Program-made: the position numbers and the translations under genes
Notes under the pieces: generated by a model
Seen by the model: only the letters and a program-made list of their open reading frames with translations
Told to the model about the DNA's origin: nothing
Databases searched by the model: none
In this document: in pieces, positions 1 through 11,900 of the stretch
How the letters are laid out: the number at the start of each line of letters is the position of its first letter
Position numbering within the stretch: the first letter of the stretch is position 1
Assembly: GCA_035610835.1 (NCBI GenBank)
Contig: CM069455.1
Location: forward strand, 17,869,874-17,933,873
From: Ophiura sarsii
Taxonomy: Eukaryota; Echinodermata; Ophiuroidea; Amphilepidida; Ophiuridae
Length of the DNA: 64,000 bases
Direction of reading: 5' to 3'

Positions 1-199
1 CTTGAAAAAATATGCCCCTGCCCTCTAATGATATTTGGTACTCCCCTCACCCTCCGAATTAATCCCTTGATGTGACCTCCCCCGGGATATTTGGGACACC
101 CCCTGCAAAAGAAAATGACAGCCCCCTTACAACGGCACTAATCCCCACCCCTTTATTTTCTAGGAAAAAACCTCCCCTCTAAGGATATTTGGTAGTATA

Positions 200-367
200 C
201 AAATACTACATGGTTAGAGGGGAAATAGCGCAATCTATTTTCCCGAGGTACTGGCTACTGTACAGGCCTACCACCCCGAACCCGGATGGTGATGGGTGCT
301 AGGCCTGTAGCCAGTACCGAGGGAAAATAGTGTGCCCTATTGCCCCGATCATACCATGTAGTATTTG
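200..367. repeat. Foldback element, about 168 bp
   Basis: The sequence from CAAATACTACATGGT at the left edge to ACCATGTAGTATTTG at the right edge is an imperfect palindrome. Internal arms match too (GAGGTACTGGCTACTGTACA against GTAGCCAGTACCGAGG). The centre is about 30 bp of unpaired C/G-rich sequence. It looks like a small non-autonomous foldback element sitting inside the C-rich array. Confidence 0.7.
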
Positions 368-369
368 CT

Positions 370-549
370 TTATTACACCTCACTGTGACTCTGGGGATGA
401 GGTTGTAGGGAAGTAGCCAAAACTACCACACGGGAAATAGCTCAATTTCTTCAATAGCTCAATTTATTATCACTGTGGCCAGCTCAAGTGACCAATGAAA
501 TTGCAGTATTTATGCCTATTATCTCATGGATATTTATGAGGTGTAATAA
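370..549. repeat. Short inverted-repeat element, about 180 bp
   Basis: TATTACACCTCA at the left and TGAGGTGTAATA at the right form inverted ends about 180 bp apart. It follows directly on the foldback element at 200-367, and the two could be parts of one composite insertion. No coding potential is seen. Confidence 0.45.
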
Positions 550-836
550 TACTCACTCCCCTCCAGGCCAAATGACCCCCCCCCCCCCTTCCGACACGCC
601 CCTTACAACGGCGCTAATTCCCTAGTTATTTTCCATGCAAAAGAACCTATGCCCCACTCTCTTTAATGATATTTGGTACTGTACTCCCCTCCCTAGCTCC
701 CCCTACCGAATGCCCCCCCCCCCCTATTTGACCTCCCAGGATAGTTCGGACAAAAGAAGCACTCCCGGGAAGCACTAATCCCGGCCCATCCCGATATTTT
801 CTATGCAAACAAAACTATGCCCCCTCCCCTCTAAGG

Positions 837-936
837 NNNNNNNNNNNNNNNNNNNNNNNNNNNNNNNNNNNNNNNNNNNNNNNNNNNNNNNNNNNNNNNN
901 NNNNNNNNNNNNNNNNNNNNNNNNNNNNNNNNNNNN
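837..936. other. Assembly gap of 100 Ns
   Basis: Exactly 100 N characters, the conventional placeholder for a scaffold join of unknown size. The left flank is the C-rich array. The right flank starts abruptly inside a copy of the transposon found intact at 60036-62389. Confidence 0.99.
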
Positions 937-1060
937 ATGAAATTGCTTTAGAATGGTTTAAAACCTCGGTATTATGAATTACATTTTTATTATATTTTGA
1001 ATGGTGTCTGTAAAGGTATTTGATATGACGAAATATCATGATTTATGTATTTGATCTACT
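937..1060 (+). mobile_element. Fragment of Harbinger-like element (copy of 61584-61708)
   Basis: About 120 bases starting ATGAAATTGCTTTAGAATGG match the interior of the element at 60036-62389 almost base for base, in the same orientation. Similarity stops at about 1060, well short of the element's right terminus. The left side is lost in the N gap, so this is either a truncated copy or a scaffolding junction inside a repeat. Confidence 0.85.
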
Positions 1061-1708
1061 TTAAAGCAGAAATGTACCTCAATCATAGCAAAAATGAATG
1101 TAAAGTCGATAATGTTCTCGAGCTATGCGTGCATTTCTTTCGCTGGAAAACTTTTGTCGGTTCACTTTCATTTCTTACCCCCTCCCCCAATATGAAAAAC
1201 CAAGCCACATCACTGGCTGCAACTCGGAGATGTAACGCTCATTCGTTTTGATGGTTCCTTCCTCAAGTGGCAGTTTTTTTCGGTGTATTTTGTAACCGAT
1301 TGCGCGCTTTCTGGGTTTTCCATAACATTAAATGTTTCTTGAAATTCAGCTGAAACATGTTTATTCTTTAATGCATGGTCCTATTGCATGTAGAACAAAG
1401 TTCTTTGGATGTGGTTGCTGTTATTTTTACATGTCTCGTCATTCAACGTGTTCTTACTGTGCTATATCGGTGTAAAAGTTGTTCCCCCTGACCCAAAACT
1501 ATCCTTGGAATTATAGTTATGGGCAGGGGTGCATTTGCCTCTGGCCCCTGCCAGAAGGCTTCCCCCCCCCCCCTTATGCCCCCCAAAATGAAATAATGAA
1601 ATTACAAACCTCTGTATACCTAAGTTTACTGAAAAAAATAATCAGATATGCCCCCCACCCCTGATGACATGCCAACCCCCCCCCCCCCCCCCCCCAACAA
1701 AATAAAAA

Positions 1709-1757
<49 letters not shown>

Positions 1758-3816
1758 ATTAATTAATTAAAAAATTTAAAAAAAATAAATTAAATTAAAA
1801 AAATAATAATTGAAGACCCTAATTACGCTACTGATATCGGGGCCTTGATACTCGTTCGGTACTAGTCATTGACAAAACCCAAAACCATTATTAAACTTCA
1901 TCCAATGTTTAAATTTTCCCTATCCAAAATACAGTCTCATTTGATCAGACTAACAATGTGTCATTCATCACTCATCAGCATGCGCGCGGACGGTTTGTTT
2001 GAAACGCTGAGCACGCGCGTTAGTGCAAGTGACACGCACACACCCCGACTCATCTTTGGGAAACACAATCCGGCTGGGCGTGGAAATACCATATTTGGTT
2101 AACTACGTCATTCGTTAAATTGGACATTTGGCAGGTCACCGTTTATTTTAATGACCGCGCTGCGGGGGGTATCGACGTATGCCGAAGGACCCTCGCCTTC
2201 GGCTCGGGCCTGTCGGTTCTCGTGTGGGGGCGCTCTATACCTCACTTGGCGAGGGGGACTTCTCGACGGACTAATCTGCGCCTGCGCTTTTCCCTCTAAA
2301 GTCAAAGGCGAAAGTCTGAAGTTGATTTCCAAAAAGTTTTGGGTTGTAAACACTTTGTAGTTTGTATTGCATAAAAGAGCAAAGAAATGGTGTAAGATAT
2401 AGAACACTACTCAGCTGAGCAAGTTGGCGACCAATACAACCCTTTGTATATGACTGAATTCTGTTGAACGCAATAGAACAAGAACTTCAATTTCAAATAA
2501 GCTTATTTCTGGATGGATAGGGAACTTATTTGGACCTGAGCTTGGCCGTCGACACTTTGAAAGAACAACCATGAATTTTCCTGAAAGAACAAGCGGCAAT
2601 AGAAGTGAATACGAAGATGAGGTGACTTACAGGAACAAAATACGTCAATCCTGTATTTTAGAGGGTTAAATTAATTGCTCCTGTTACTCACCTGTATTTT
2701 TAGGGGGATAAATTATTTCAGAAATGTAGGGGGACATATGATGTTACACTCGAAAGCCTCACATGGCCCAAGCCCGGGGTGGGGGGGGGGGGGGGGGGGT
2801 CAGTGAACATACCAAGCGGGTACGCATCCGCGTCCAAAAAAAACACGTCGATCGCATTTTTCGTTTGTCTTTCTTTGGTGATCCTTTTGACCAGTGCACC
2901 CATTTCACACGTTTGTCCACGTCACGAGATACCCAAAATTGAAAATATGCATCAGATCGCAAAATGTGTCTCTCATTCAAATTTGAAAACTTAGTTCATT
3001 TGTGATGTTCATGTTATAGGTGATTACGGACCTTCAATTTGCCGTTGACAACAAAGCATCAAAATCAAGTCTACGCTCTACTCGACCATACAGAAGAACG
3101 TTCCTCCCTAAGTTGACCATGTGTAGCTGTGTAAGCGTAAGCGACCGTTGTTTACATGAGCAATATTTCCGAAATTTGTAAAATGTTTCACTCGATTTTC
3201 AGACTTTGCCTGTAAAAAACATGTGAAAACTTGCATTTATGTGTAAATATGATAACATGAGTATGTAGAGGAATCACTTTGTCAAATATTCTGTTCGATG
3301 GTAATATTTCACGGGAGTACAAAAAGGGTTAAATTTTGGCCGTTTTGGTGATGGTGCAATCTGAATTTGTTTGAATTCTCGTAGTTTGTGGTCAAAGGCA
3401 TGTGACGTCACTCCGTAATCACCTATTGGAATTTGATGCATCCTTTCTTGTTACATGTAAGTTACCATAATCAATTATAATCATACCCATGCTATGAAAG
3501 CGTATTTTTCTAATTTTTTTTGTTGGCGGGATATTCAAATATGAAAATGCAATGTGTGCCATTTCAAATGAAAATCCCTGTGCTCGTGTACAAACAGGTA
3601 AATTTGGTTGTGCAGCAAAGAGGGTCACCAAAGACAAAGGAAAAATGCGAACGACTTCATTTGTTCACACAAAGTTAGGATTAAATACATCATTCTTGCA
3701 ACGTTTAAAAAGTTTTAAAATTCATTTTGGTTTCGAAAACAAAATAGCTTCTTTCCACTATTGCAGTCTTTTTGACTCGCCCTGTATTGCTCTGATACAA
3801 AGCTTCCCTTATCCCT
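1061..3816. other. No gene recognised; AT-rich with poly-C/poly-G runs
   Basis: This stretch holds only short, unconvincing open frames. Landmarks are a poly-C run and an (AATA)n microsatellite at about 1678-1800, and a poly-G run near 2779-2799. It could contain the missing first exon and promoter of the APIP gene, which starts to be recognisable at 5908, but no candidate fits the required splice phase. Confidence 0.6.
1678..1800. repeat. Poly-C plus (AATA)n microsatellite
   Basis: A run of about 20 C is followed by some 15 units of AATA and further A/T-rich slippage sequence. It may be the 3' tail of a lost retroelement, but no body is recognisable. Confidence 0.8.
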
Positions 3817-3893
3817 GGGGGAGAGGGCGGGTTACTCAAATTATTTTTTGACTGGGGTGTGCTGTTGGAGGTTTGACATCCTGACCCACTTAT
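3817..3893. mobile_element. Fragment of a G-rich-ended repeat family
   Basis: GCGGGTTACTCAAATTATTT followed by GGGGTGTGCTGTTGGAGGTT matches the starts of the repeats at about 15183 and 31691, where GTGTGCCGCTGGAG is the common core. Only about 75 bp are present. It ends where the foldback element at 3894 begins, so it was probably cut by that insertion. Confidence 0.55.
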
Positions 3894-4452
3894 GGCATAT
3901 TATGCGATCTTTTCCATGGGACGCCCTCTATCCTTGATTTCTTTTTAAAGCAGATTTTCTTGCAGATTTACATTCATGATCATATACATTCTGAGTAACA
4001 TGGTGATACGATTCCTAATTACTTCAAAATCATGGTTTTAGAGTGAATATACACTCGTCCAAAGAAGTTCCTTGCCACTCATTGAAGTTCAAATATTGAA
4101 GTTCAAATATTTCACATAAATATTTAATATAAATTAAACATGTCAAAATATTAAAGCAGACAATAATTCTCTATCATGTCTGTATGAAATTAAGATGTAC
4201 GCATTCATGTATGGCTGAGCACATTCATTAAGCGATGGTAAGGTTCATATTGTGTTCAATCATTCACATTAACATTTGAATGGAGGGATTACCGGTATCC
4301 CAATTTTTTGCAATCTTCCACAGACGTTGCCATTGTCAAGTGAATGGGATCTGCCATGCATGAGTGATCATGTCTAAATTCCATGTTAGGCTGTTAGAGG
4401 ATTACTTTCTGCTTATTTTGATATACAATTATAATATATTCTATTAAATAGG

Positions 4453-5500
4453 CCTAGTAAAAAAAAAAACATGTTTCCCGTCCCCGCCCGCCTCCTTTTT
4501 GGCCGCCGCCTCCTATTTTTTACTATTTACTATTTCCGAAAATTCTGTAAAAAAAAAGAAAAAGAAAAAAAACACCTTTTTTGTTGTTGATTTTTTTGTT
4601 TTTTGATTTTGATTTTGATTTTTTTTTAAGTGATTGATCCTTTGCCCATAGGAATGGCAGGTGTAATAGAAATGCTGTATCATTTTATAGCATGTTCATG
4701 CCATGCATGACACGGAATTATTGACATGGCTTCTCAAATAGTACCCTGGGGACCAATATACATGTAGGTCTACATCCTTTCGATCAATGATGTTTGTTCC
4801 TCATTCAACCTGAAAAATGAAGAAAACATAAAGAAACAATGTGAATGCTCTATATATTAGGTAAACCTTTTCATATTTTTATTCCTCTGGCAATTAGAGT
4901 GGAAACAGTGGCGTAGCTAGGTTTTTTTTCGGGGGGGCAAGATTTCTAAAATTTTCTTAAAAGGTTGCCCCAACATTTTTCCAAGTCAGTCACCTCGTGA
5001 ATTTCACGTAAGTGGGGGGGGGGGGGGTGAAGTCAAAAAATTTCGCACGGTCACAAAATTTCGCACGGACACAAAGTTTCCCAGTCAAAAAAGTGCTATA
5101 GTCAACAAATTTTGGCCAATCCTCAGGGTTTTAAGCAGTTTTTTAACAAAAATGGTCATTTATTTTTAAAAACCAAGCTAAAATGGTCATTTTTAAATGG
5201 TTACCCCGCGTATAAACACTATATCCAAAGAGAGGGGCGGGGGCACAAAGGGGGGCGGGGGCACAAAAACGTTCTGTCAGGGGGGGAAACTGCCCCCCCT
5301 GCCCCCCCCCCCCCCTGAGCTACGCCACTGAGTGGAAAATCCTGTTTAGGAGTGTCTGCAACACAGTTAGTTGGTCATTTTCGACTTGGCGGGCATCTTG
5401 AAAAAAAATAGCAAAAAATGGGAAAATAGTAAATAGTAAGACCCTCCCTCCTCCTTTTTTTAAAAAGTCCGGACGGGAAACATGTAATTTTTTTTACTAT
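4453..5500. mobile_element. Inverted-repeat element nested in the foldback transposon
   Basis: TAGTAAAA...ACATGTTTCCCGTCC at 4455 is mirrored by GGACGGGAAACATGTAA...TTTACTA ending near 5500. A second arm block (TTTACTATTTACTATTTCC near 4517; GGGAAAATAGTAAATAGTAA near 5422) also pairs. There is no coding sequence. A hAT MITE has inserted in its centre. Confidence 0.65.
4906..5330 (+). mobile_element. hAT MITE, 425 bp, with perfect 8-bp target duplication
   Basis: Ends are CAGTGGCGTAGCT and its inverse AGCTACGCCACTG. The flanks are the identical octamer AGTGGAAA (4898-4905 and 5331-5338), the 8-bp duplication expected of hAT elements. The interior is poly-G/C-rich and non-coding. The same family is present in the opposite orientation at 50463-50927. 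Confidence 0.92.
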
Positions 5501-5907
5501 GCCATATTAATTTGAAATATTTGGACTTTACTAAGTGGCAAGGAACTTCTTTGGACGAGTGCAGAATGAAAATAATTAAACTGTCCTGAGCAGGACAATC
5601 TATTTTCAACCTATTAAAACCATGATTTTGAAGTAATTTGGAATCGTATCACTCTGTCAGAATATATTTATGATTTATGATCAGAAATAAAAATCTGCAA
5701 GAAAGTCTGCTTTAAAAAATAAATGATGAAGGGCGTCCCATGGAAAAGATCGCATAATATGCCTTTAATTAGATTTACCATCTATAGGCATAAAAGTAAT
5801 TTTGTTTTTGTAATTAAAAACCCCCCAGGTTAAGCCTAAAAAGCCCTGTTCGATTTCTCTATAATATGGTAATAACATTTTTTAATAAATACAATTGTTT
5901 TGAACAG

Positions 5908-8900
5908 GATCATCCTTGTAAGAAGATACCAGAGCTCCTTCGCCTATTTTACACTCTTGGGTGGACGGTTGGAGCTGGGGGAGGCATCTCAATCAGAAAA
6001 GGGTAAGTTATTAAAAGAGATGGAGACACCAGACTTGGGTTATTGCTGTTGTCTTACATGCTTCCAGGGATGTCACTGATCCAACCTAACAGTTATTAGG
6101 CGCATGAAAGTCAGTGTTATGTTTCCCGTAACATTTTTTCCAAACCATACTGACTTACTGAGGCAACTTTTTCATTATTCATTATTCATTATTTTGCAGG
6201 ATTTCAAATTTTCAGATAACAGCAAGTTCATCAACATATGTGATGCGATCTGACAAAACCCGTCGGATGTCGCAAAATGTGAACTAGGGATTATGGGTAA
6301 AATAAAAAAATATATTATAAAAAAAATATTAAAAAATCTAAAAATAAAAAAAATAAAAAACTTTTTTTTTTTTTAGATTTTTTTAAAGAAAATGAGTTTC
6401 CAATACTTTGTGTCATCATCTTTCAGGAAATTTCATCTTCAAAAACTTACTTAAGTCACTTTTATTATTAACCTTATAATGTTATTATATTGAATTATGT
6501 ATCTGTTTTGGCCTGTTTTCATGATTTCTTGTTTTGTAGCTTTTGATGACATCACTATCATCATTCACTCATAACTTTTTTTGTAGTGATCGTAAACAAA
6601 TGATCGAAACAGTTCTGTAATCAGCACAGTTTTAGCTTTCTTATGATATAAATATCTCCGAAATGAAAAATGCCACCATGTGGCGGGTTTTCACAGATCG
6701 CATCACATATACATGTAGGGTGCTCTAATACATTCCAATATTGTGTCAAATCACCACTTTACACAACTTTATATACACAGATTTGTATAAAATATATTCA
6801 ATCATTTTTCAGGTATTTAAACTATTTATGGTCGATTTATTTAAAAGGAGCAAGACAGTTTTATACAACAATATACAAAATAATGATCCTTTTTAGGATT
6901 TTGAATCTCAAACGTGGGCAAAAAATCATAACGCGGGTGGGTTACGGGAAACATAACATTGACTTTCATGTGCCTTATATACATGTACAGTGTGAGTCAA
7001 AAAGAAGTTGTACAGGAATCAATATTTTTTATCCAAAAAGACTAAACAAATTTGACAGACCAATGAAGCAGGTATTATTCAAAGAGCTCATTCTTCCACT
7101 CATTTGAAGAAGAACAATCACAGAAAGTGATCCTTGCTATCGAGCGTTATGCCTGTTTTAAAAATAAATGAACCCATTTTCGGAGCTGTTAACAAAATTC
7201 TAAATACATTGAAATTATCTGTGTAAAGTGAAGTACATATTATTCAAAGAACATACATGGGCGATTCCATGGTAACTCGCGTTACATTTAAGCGCGCCAT
7301 TCTTTATTCTCCATTCTCTAGCTATATAAACGTAATTTGAATGAGTACTAGAAGGCTAGATCCCCATCCTAACCCCCAGATGAAAGATCAGCTGATTTTA
7401 ATGCGAGACCACTGCAAAAATCTGTAACACGCATTACGTGCTGAGATGCGACACAAAAATTACCAACTTTGTTTTGCTTTTGTACGAAATATAACCAATC
7501 CACAATTTATTGGTCACAATTATATTAGCAAGTAGGCCTACTATGCCTAGGTTTATGATATTTACTAGAATAATAACAATGAAGTTACGTAATCAAAGGA
7601 CATATTCTTCAACTCCTCTTAAAGAAAAAAATCACTAGAATAGCTCCTTGCCATCAAAAGTTATGCATGTTTTAATAAAAGATCCCATTTAGGCAACTGT
7701 CAGGGGAATTCTAGCTCCTAAATGTTCTGTCTAAGTGAGGATCAATGCATGAGTACAGATTCATTCAAAGATATTTATACCTAACTTCCTAGTCGGAGGT
7801 TTTTGACAATTAAACTATCAGGGGAAAAAACTGGTAAAATTTGGGGGAAAGATCACTGTTCGCCGCGCCGGGGATCAAACTCGGGCAGCCCGCGTGGCAA
7901 GCTGATTGATGACTGACTGATTGCGCTACTCGAAAAAGTTAACTTTTTCGAGACCATTGACAGCTTGCCGGATCGTGCCACGAGATAGCATTTTTGAATC
8001 ATTTTCTTTATTTTTTGTGCCCGCTTTCATCTATATCTTGAAAAACACAGAGCCGCAAAGTCCTCCCTTTTGATGTGTTACTTCACAAATTACAGGAGAG
8101 CCTACAAAAAGCACAAAGCAATCAGCAACCTTTTACAAAAACTGGGTGCGCTTCTCCGAACCAAATTGCTGAGTGTGACTTGAGTTGTTACACAATTGTC
8201 TTGTAAATTACTTCTAAAGGCATTATTTATTCACATTCTTTGTGTGACCATGTACATTGTAATCTTTTCTTGTCTTCTTTTTCATCAGAGATGAACTCTA
8301 TTTTACTCCTTCGGGTGTTCAAAAAGAAAAGATTAAGGTAAGCTCCTCATCCAAAAAAACCCACATAAACCCCAAAACAACTGAGCAAAACAAAACAACC
8401 CCAACCGCCCCCCCCCCTCCCCCCAAAACACACCACAAAACCAAACAAACAAAAATCAACCAAAAAAGAAAAGAAATCTAAACCTAATTTTGTTAATTAA
8501 GATCATGTGCAATTGCACCAATATAGAGTTGCAATATAAAATCTATTTGAAGTCATCTATTGTAAAATCAAATGCAATTATGTTTCCTTCTGATTAATGA
8601 ACTATCGTTTCATACACCACAAAAGACCAAATGGTGTCATCTTGCTTTTGGTAAAAAATATAAAACAATAGGCATTTGTTTGGCTAGTAATGGCAGTTTA
8701 GAGGATTTTTACAGAACTTTCAAATAACATATGTAAATGCAGCACATAAAAAGGGGAGACTTTGCGGCTGTGTGTTTTTCAAAATATAGATGAAAACAGA
8801 CAGAAATAAGTAAATAAAATGATAAGAATTTAGGAATCTTTTTCACTCGTAAAATTGCTGTGATCAATTTTGATAAATTTGGTGTCATTTTAAAGCTTAC

Positions 8901-11900
8901 AAAATGAAACATATAATGTGGTGATCTTTTATTTCAGCCAGAAGATATGTTTGTCACTAATATGAGAGGAGAAGTAACCAGTGCACCTGCTGCTGTGAAG
9001 AATCTCAAGATGAGTACATTACACCCAGTATTCATGAAAGCCTATCAACTTAGAGGTAATTACTACAGATAGCCTGGGGAAGGGGGCAGGGTAAAGGGGC
9101 TGGGTTGTTACGTAGCTAGACTGGTCGGTAGCCACTGGGTCTTGGCAACCAGTACTCAAGAGCTATGGAAGCCTTTTTATTTATTTATTTATTGATAACA
9201 ATTAGGCTGAAGAGCCAGGACAAACCCAATAGTGGCACAAGCACTAAATTAAAGGGATGCCCGATAAAATGTGTGTGTGAACAGATACAGACCTTGGATG
9301 ATCCCTTACTCTTTACAAAGGAGTCTGACCTTTTTTTAACGTGCTCGGGGATAGTTCTTCCGATGCACGGGACCACCATTTCTATGTGACTTCCAAACCA
9401 TGAGGCAATTGAGACTAAGTACCTTGCCCAAGGATACACACATGTTGGCTGTAGCGGGGCTAGAACTCACAACCTTTGTATTGTGAGACCGGCATGTTAT
9501 CCACTAGACCACACATGCTCCCTTGAGCGGCACACAATTTATGCAGATACTTATACGGGGAAGGGTCACTGTCCCCATCAGCCCTCGAATTAACCGACGA
9601 CACCAACGGCACCAACGGCATGCTGTAGGTGCCCTGCATGATGGCCTTGTTGCCCTAAAAATCAGCCTAACCCGACGGCCAACACTGCTGCATCCCTCTG
9701 AACCAGTTGCTGTCGGTGCCCTCTTAACTAATGTGAAGTTTTACAAGGCTTTAATTTTCATTTCGCTCACGAGTCACGATGGATTTTATAATTTACATCG
9801 ATACGAGGCGCCATTGTTATATGATTCCTTTTGTGACTGTAAGGTACCGAAATATCAAAATGTCCAGACGGATGCGGCGGCCTTCTAGTCTTATTCCCAG
9901 TCATATTTGTTGGCTCCTTTTCGTAACACTCGGCGGCATGGGAACAAGACTAGCATCAAAAGTGACGTCATGATGACAATATCTAATAATAGATAGCCCG
10001 GGGAAGGGGGTGTCACTCTCCCATCAAAATAAGCGCAAAGGTTACAAGCGCTTCAAATTAATCACGTTCTTAGCACACACACACACATGGCAACGCTGCG
10101 TTATACGCACAACGCATACATAGTCCGGACGGCACGCTTTATACAGCGTGGGACTCCAGAAATCAAAATATCAACAAAAGCGTGGGGTCAGAATATTTCT
10201 CATATAAAGGGTGTAGTTGTATAAAGCGTGGAGCTAAAATAAAAATGGTGGGGGTTAAACAAATCACATGCAGATATAGTAATTTAATTCATTTTGAAAG
10301 AAATTGTAAAAAAATAGGACATTTGCCAACAATTTCAGCGCATTATTTCATTCAAGTTTGACCATTTCATTTTCCGACGAAATTTCGGTATGGACAGCCC
10401 GTCTCCCATGAATCATATCGTAAATTCTGCTCTATTTTGCCATATTTCAAAGTCAGCTTTTAATTTGTCATTTTGGTACCACCCAAAATATTACTGTTGA
10501 GCCCTAGAATTATTTATTTTGATGATGGAAATGTGCCAGAAGTAGGTAGTATTTTGGATATTTTGATATTATCAGCTTCCGAATTCGGAAGCATTACAGT
10601 TGCACTATTTTAGCTTAATAATACATTGCATGCATGACGCAAATTTGATGGACCCCTAAAAAGCTCTTGGGATCCAAAATGTCCCCTTTTCGGTATAAAG
10701 GGTGGGGGTTGAACATTCCCAAATAAAAAGGGTGGCTCTGTAAAAAGGGTGGGGGTAAAATAAAAAGGGTGGGGGTCTGACCCCTGTCCGGACAGTGGCA
10801 TACGCCTGCGACTTTGTGTAGGGCGTGCTAACGCGATGATTATTTGAAATTCGCGCCCGGTTGTCTGTGTCGAAAGTGCTGATGTGATAGCCATACCCAA
10901 TATTGTGATGTCATCGTAAACTAAAACTGTATCATCAGCAACAGGTCGCTGGATAGTATCACGCAGGAATTCAATGCATAAATCGATAATATCAATACAT
11001 GAAACAGAGATGCGGACATTCCGTAACTGTTTCGTCATAGCTTTGATCAATACGGCGACGTCCATACATTTGATTGTTTTTCTTTCTAAAGCCAATATTG
11101 TCTTTACGCAGTGCTTTTAAAAACATTAACCTACACAAGATTAGTGGTCTGTATAATAATAATGCTACATATCTGAGCGCTAAAATTCCATAGCACAGAT
11201 TTTTAAAAATGAATTGCCATGCTAATCGGGTACCCCTGGATCCCTGCGCCAACTCATGCATAGGTGCAGGTATAGGCAAATCCATTACTTGCGAGAATCG
11301 AATCTTCCCCACATTGCGTTGTCGCTCTGTTGTCACATACAGGAAATAACGATCAACACAAGTTGAAGTTGAGATGACGCATCAAATACCGAATGCATTG
11401 TCGCGCTGCCATGGCTACGGCGCAATGCGGAGCGCGATATACCTTGCGTGTTAAGTCATACGCTGACTAGGGCACGTGTATATCGTGTCAATCAGCGAAT
11501 TTGTTATTGTTCTAATCATGACGCTAGCATTGACCGAATTTATTTGTGGATTAGTTTACGACGTCCCATGCATATGCACAACTTTTATGCCAGCAAATCA
11601 ATGTGATGACATGATGATTTGCGCGTACCACCTGCATCTACGGATAAGTTGTCACTGCAAATTATGAGCGTTTACTTTTGGCCAAACTAAAAGTAAACGC
11701 AAAACTAAACGTTTCTTGCATTTTGCACCCAATTGACCTGATCAAAGCACGCTCCAAGTGAGTGAATATAATCACAGATGTTTCCACCATCTGTGATATA
11801 TTGGGACAGTTATTGATTTGAAGCTGGGTGGAAAACAGCTTTTAGTTGTTGGGCTCACATAAGTGTTTAGTATTGCGTTTACTTTTGAGTTTACTTTTAG

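Larger units (their letters stand above)
1..836. repeat. Degenerate C-rich tandem repeat, roughly 200-bp unit
   Basis: Blocks sharing phrases such as CTCTAA.GATATTTGGTA, TTACAACGGC.CTAAT and GACCTCCC.GGATA recur around 20-200 and again around 590-836. They are interrupted by two inverted-repeat elements (200-367 and 370-549). Several poly-C runs are present. No reading frame is supported. The array runs into the assembly gap, so its true length is unknown. Confidence 0.6.
3894..5763. mobile_element. TTAA-target foldback transposon with nested insertions
   Basis: The outer ends are inverted copies of GGCATATTATGCGATCTTTT, and the long arms (about 3894-4080 and 5524-5763) pair over roughly 190-240 bp. 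The right flank has TTTAA and the left CTTAT, suggesting a slightly decayed TTAA target duplication as used by piggyBac-type elements. The same arms occur at 51637-52014, where TTAA is perfect, and half a copy occurs at about 36820-36990. The interior is filled by a second inverted-repeat element (4453-5500) and a hAT MITE (4906-5330). Confidence 0.75.

Noticed and set aside
3552..3599. ATG-started stretch (MCAISNENPCARVQT) ending at a GTAAAT donor, as APIP exon 1
   Set aside because: It ends in phase 1, whereas the acceptor at 5908 needs phase 0; joining them gives a stop within a few codons.
6670..7107. 145-aa + strand frame
   Set aside because: Starts inside a MITE end and runs through A/T-rich intron sequence; no family match and no splice logic.
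9063..10010. 18-bp GATAGCC.GGGGAAGGGG repeats at both sides as a target duplication for one large insertion
   Set aside because: The match is G-rich and imperfect, and the enclosed sequence has no matching element ends apart from the SINE.
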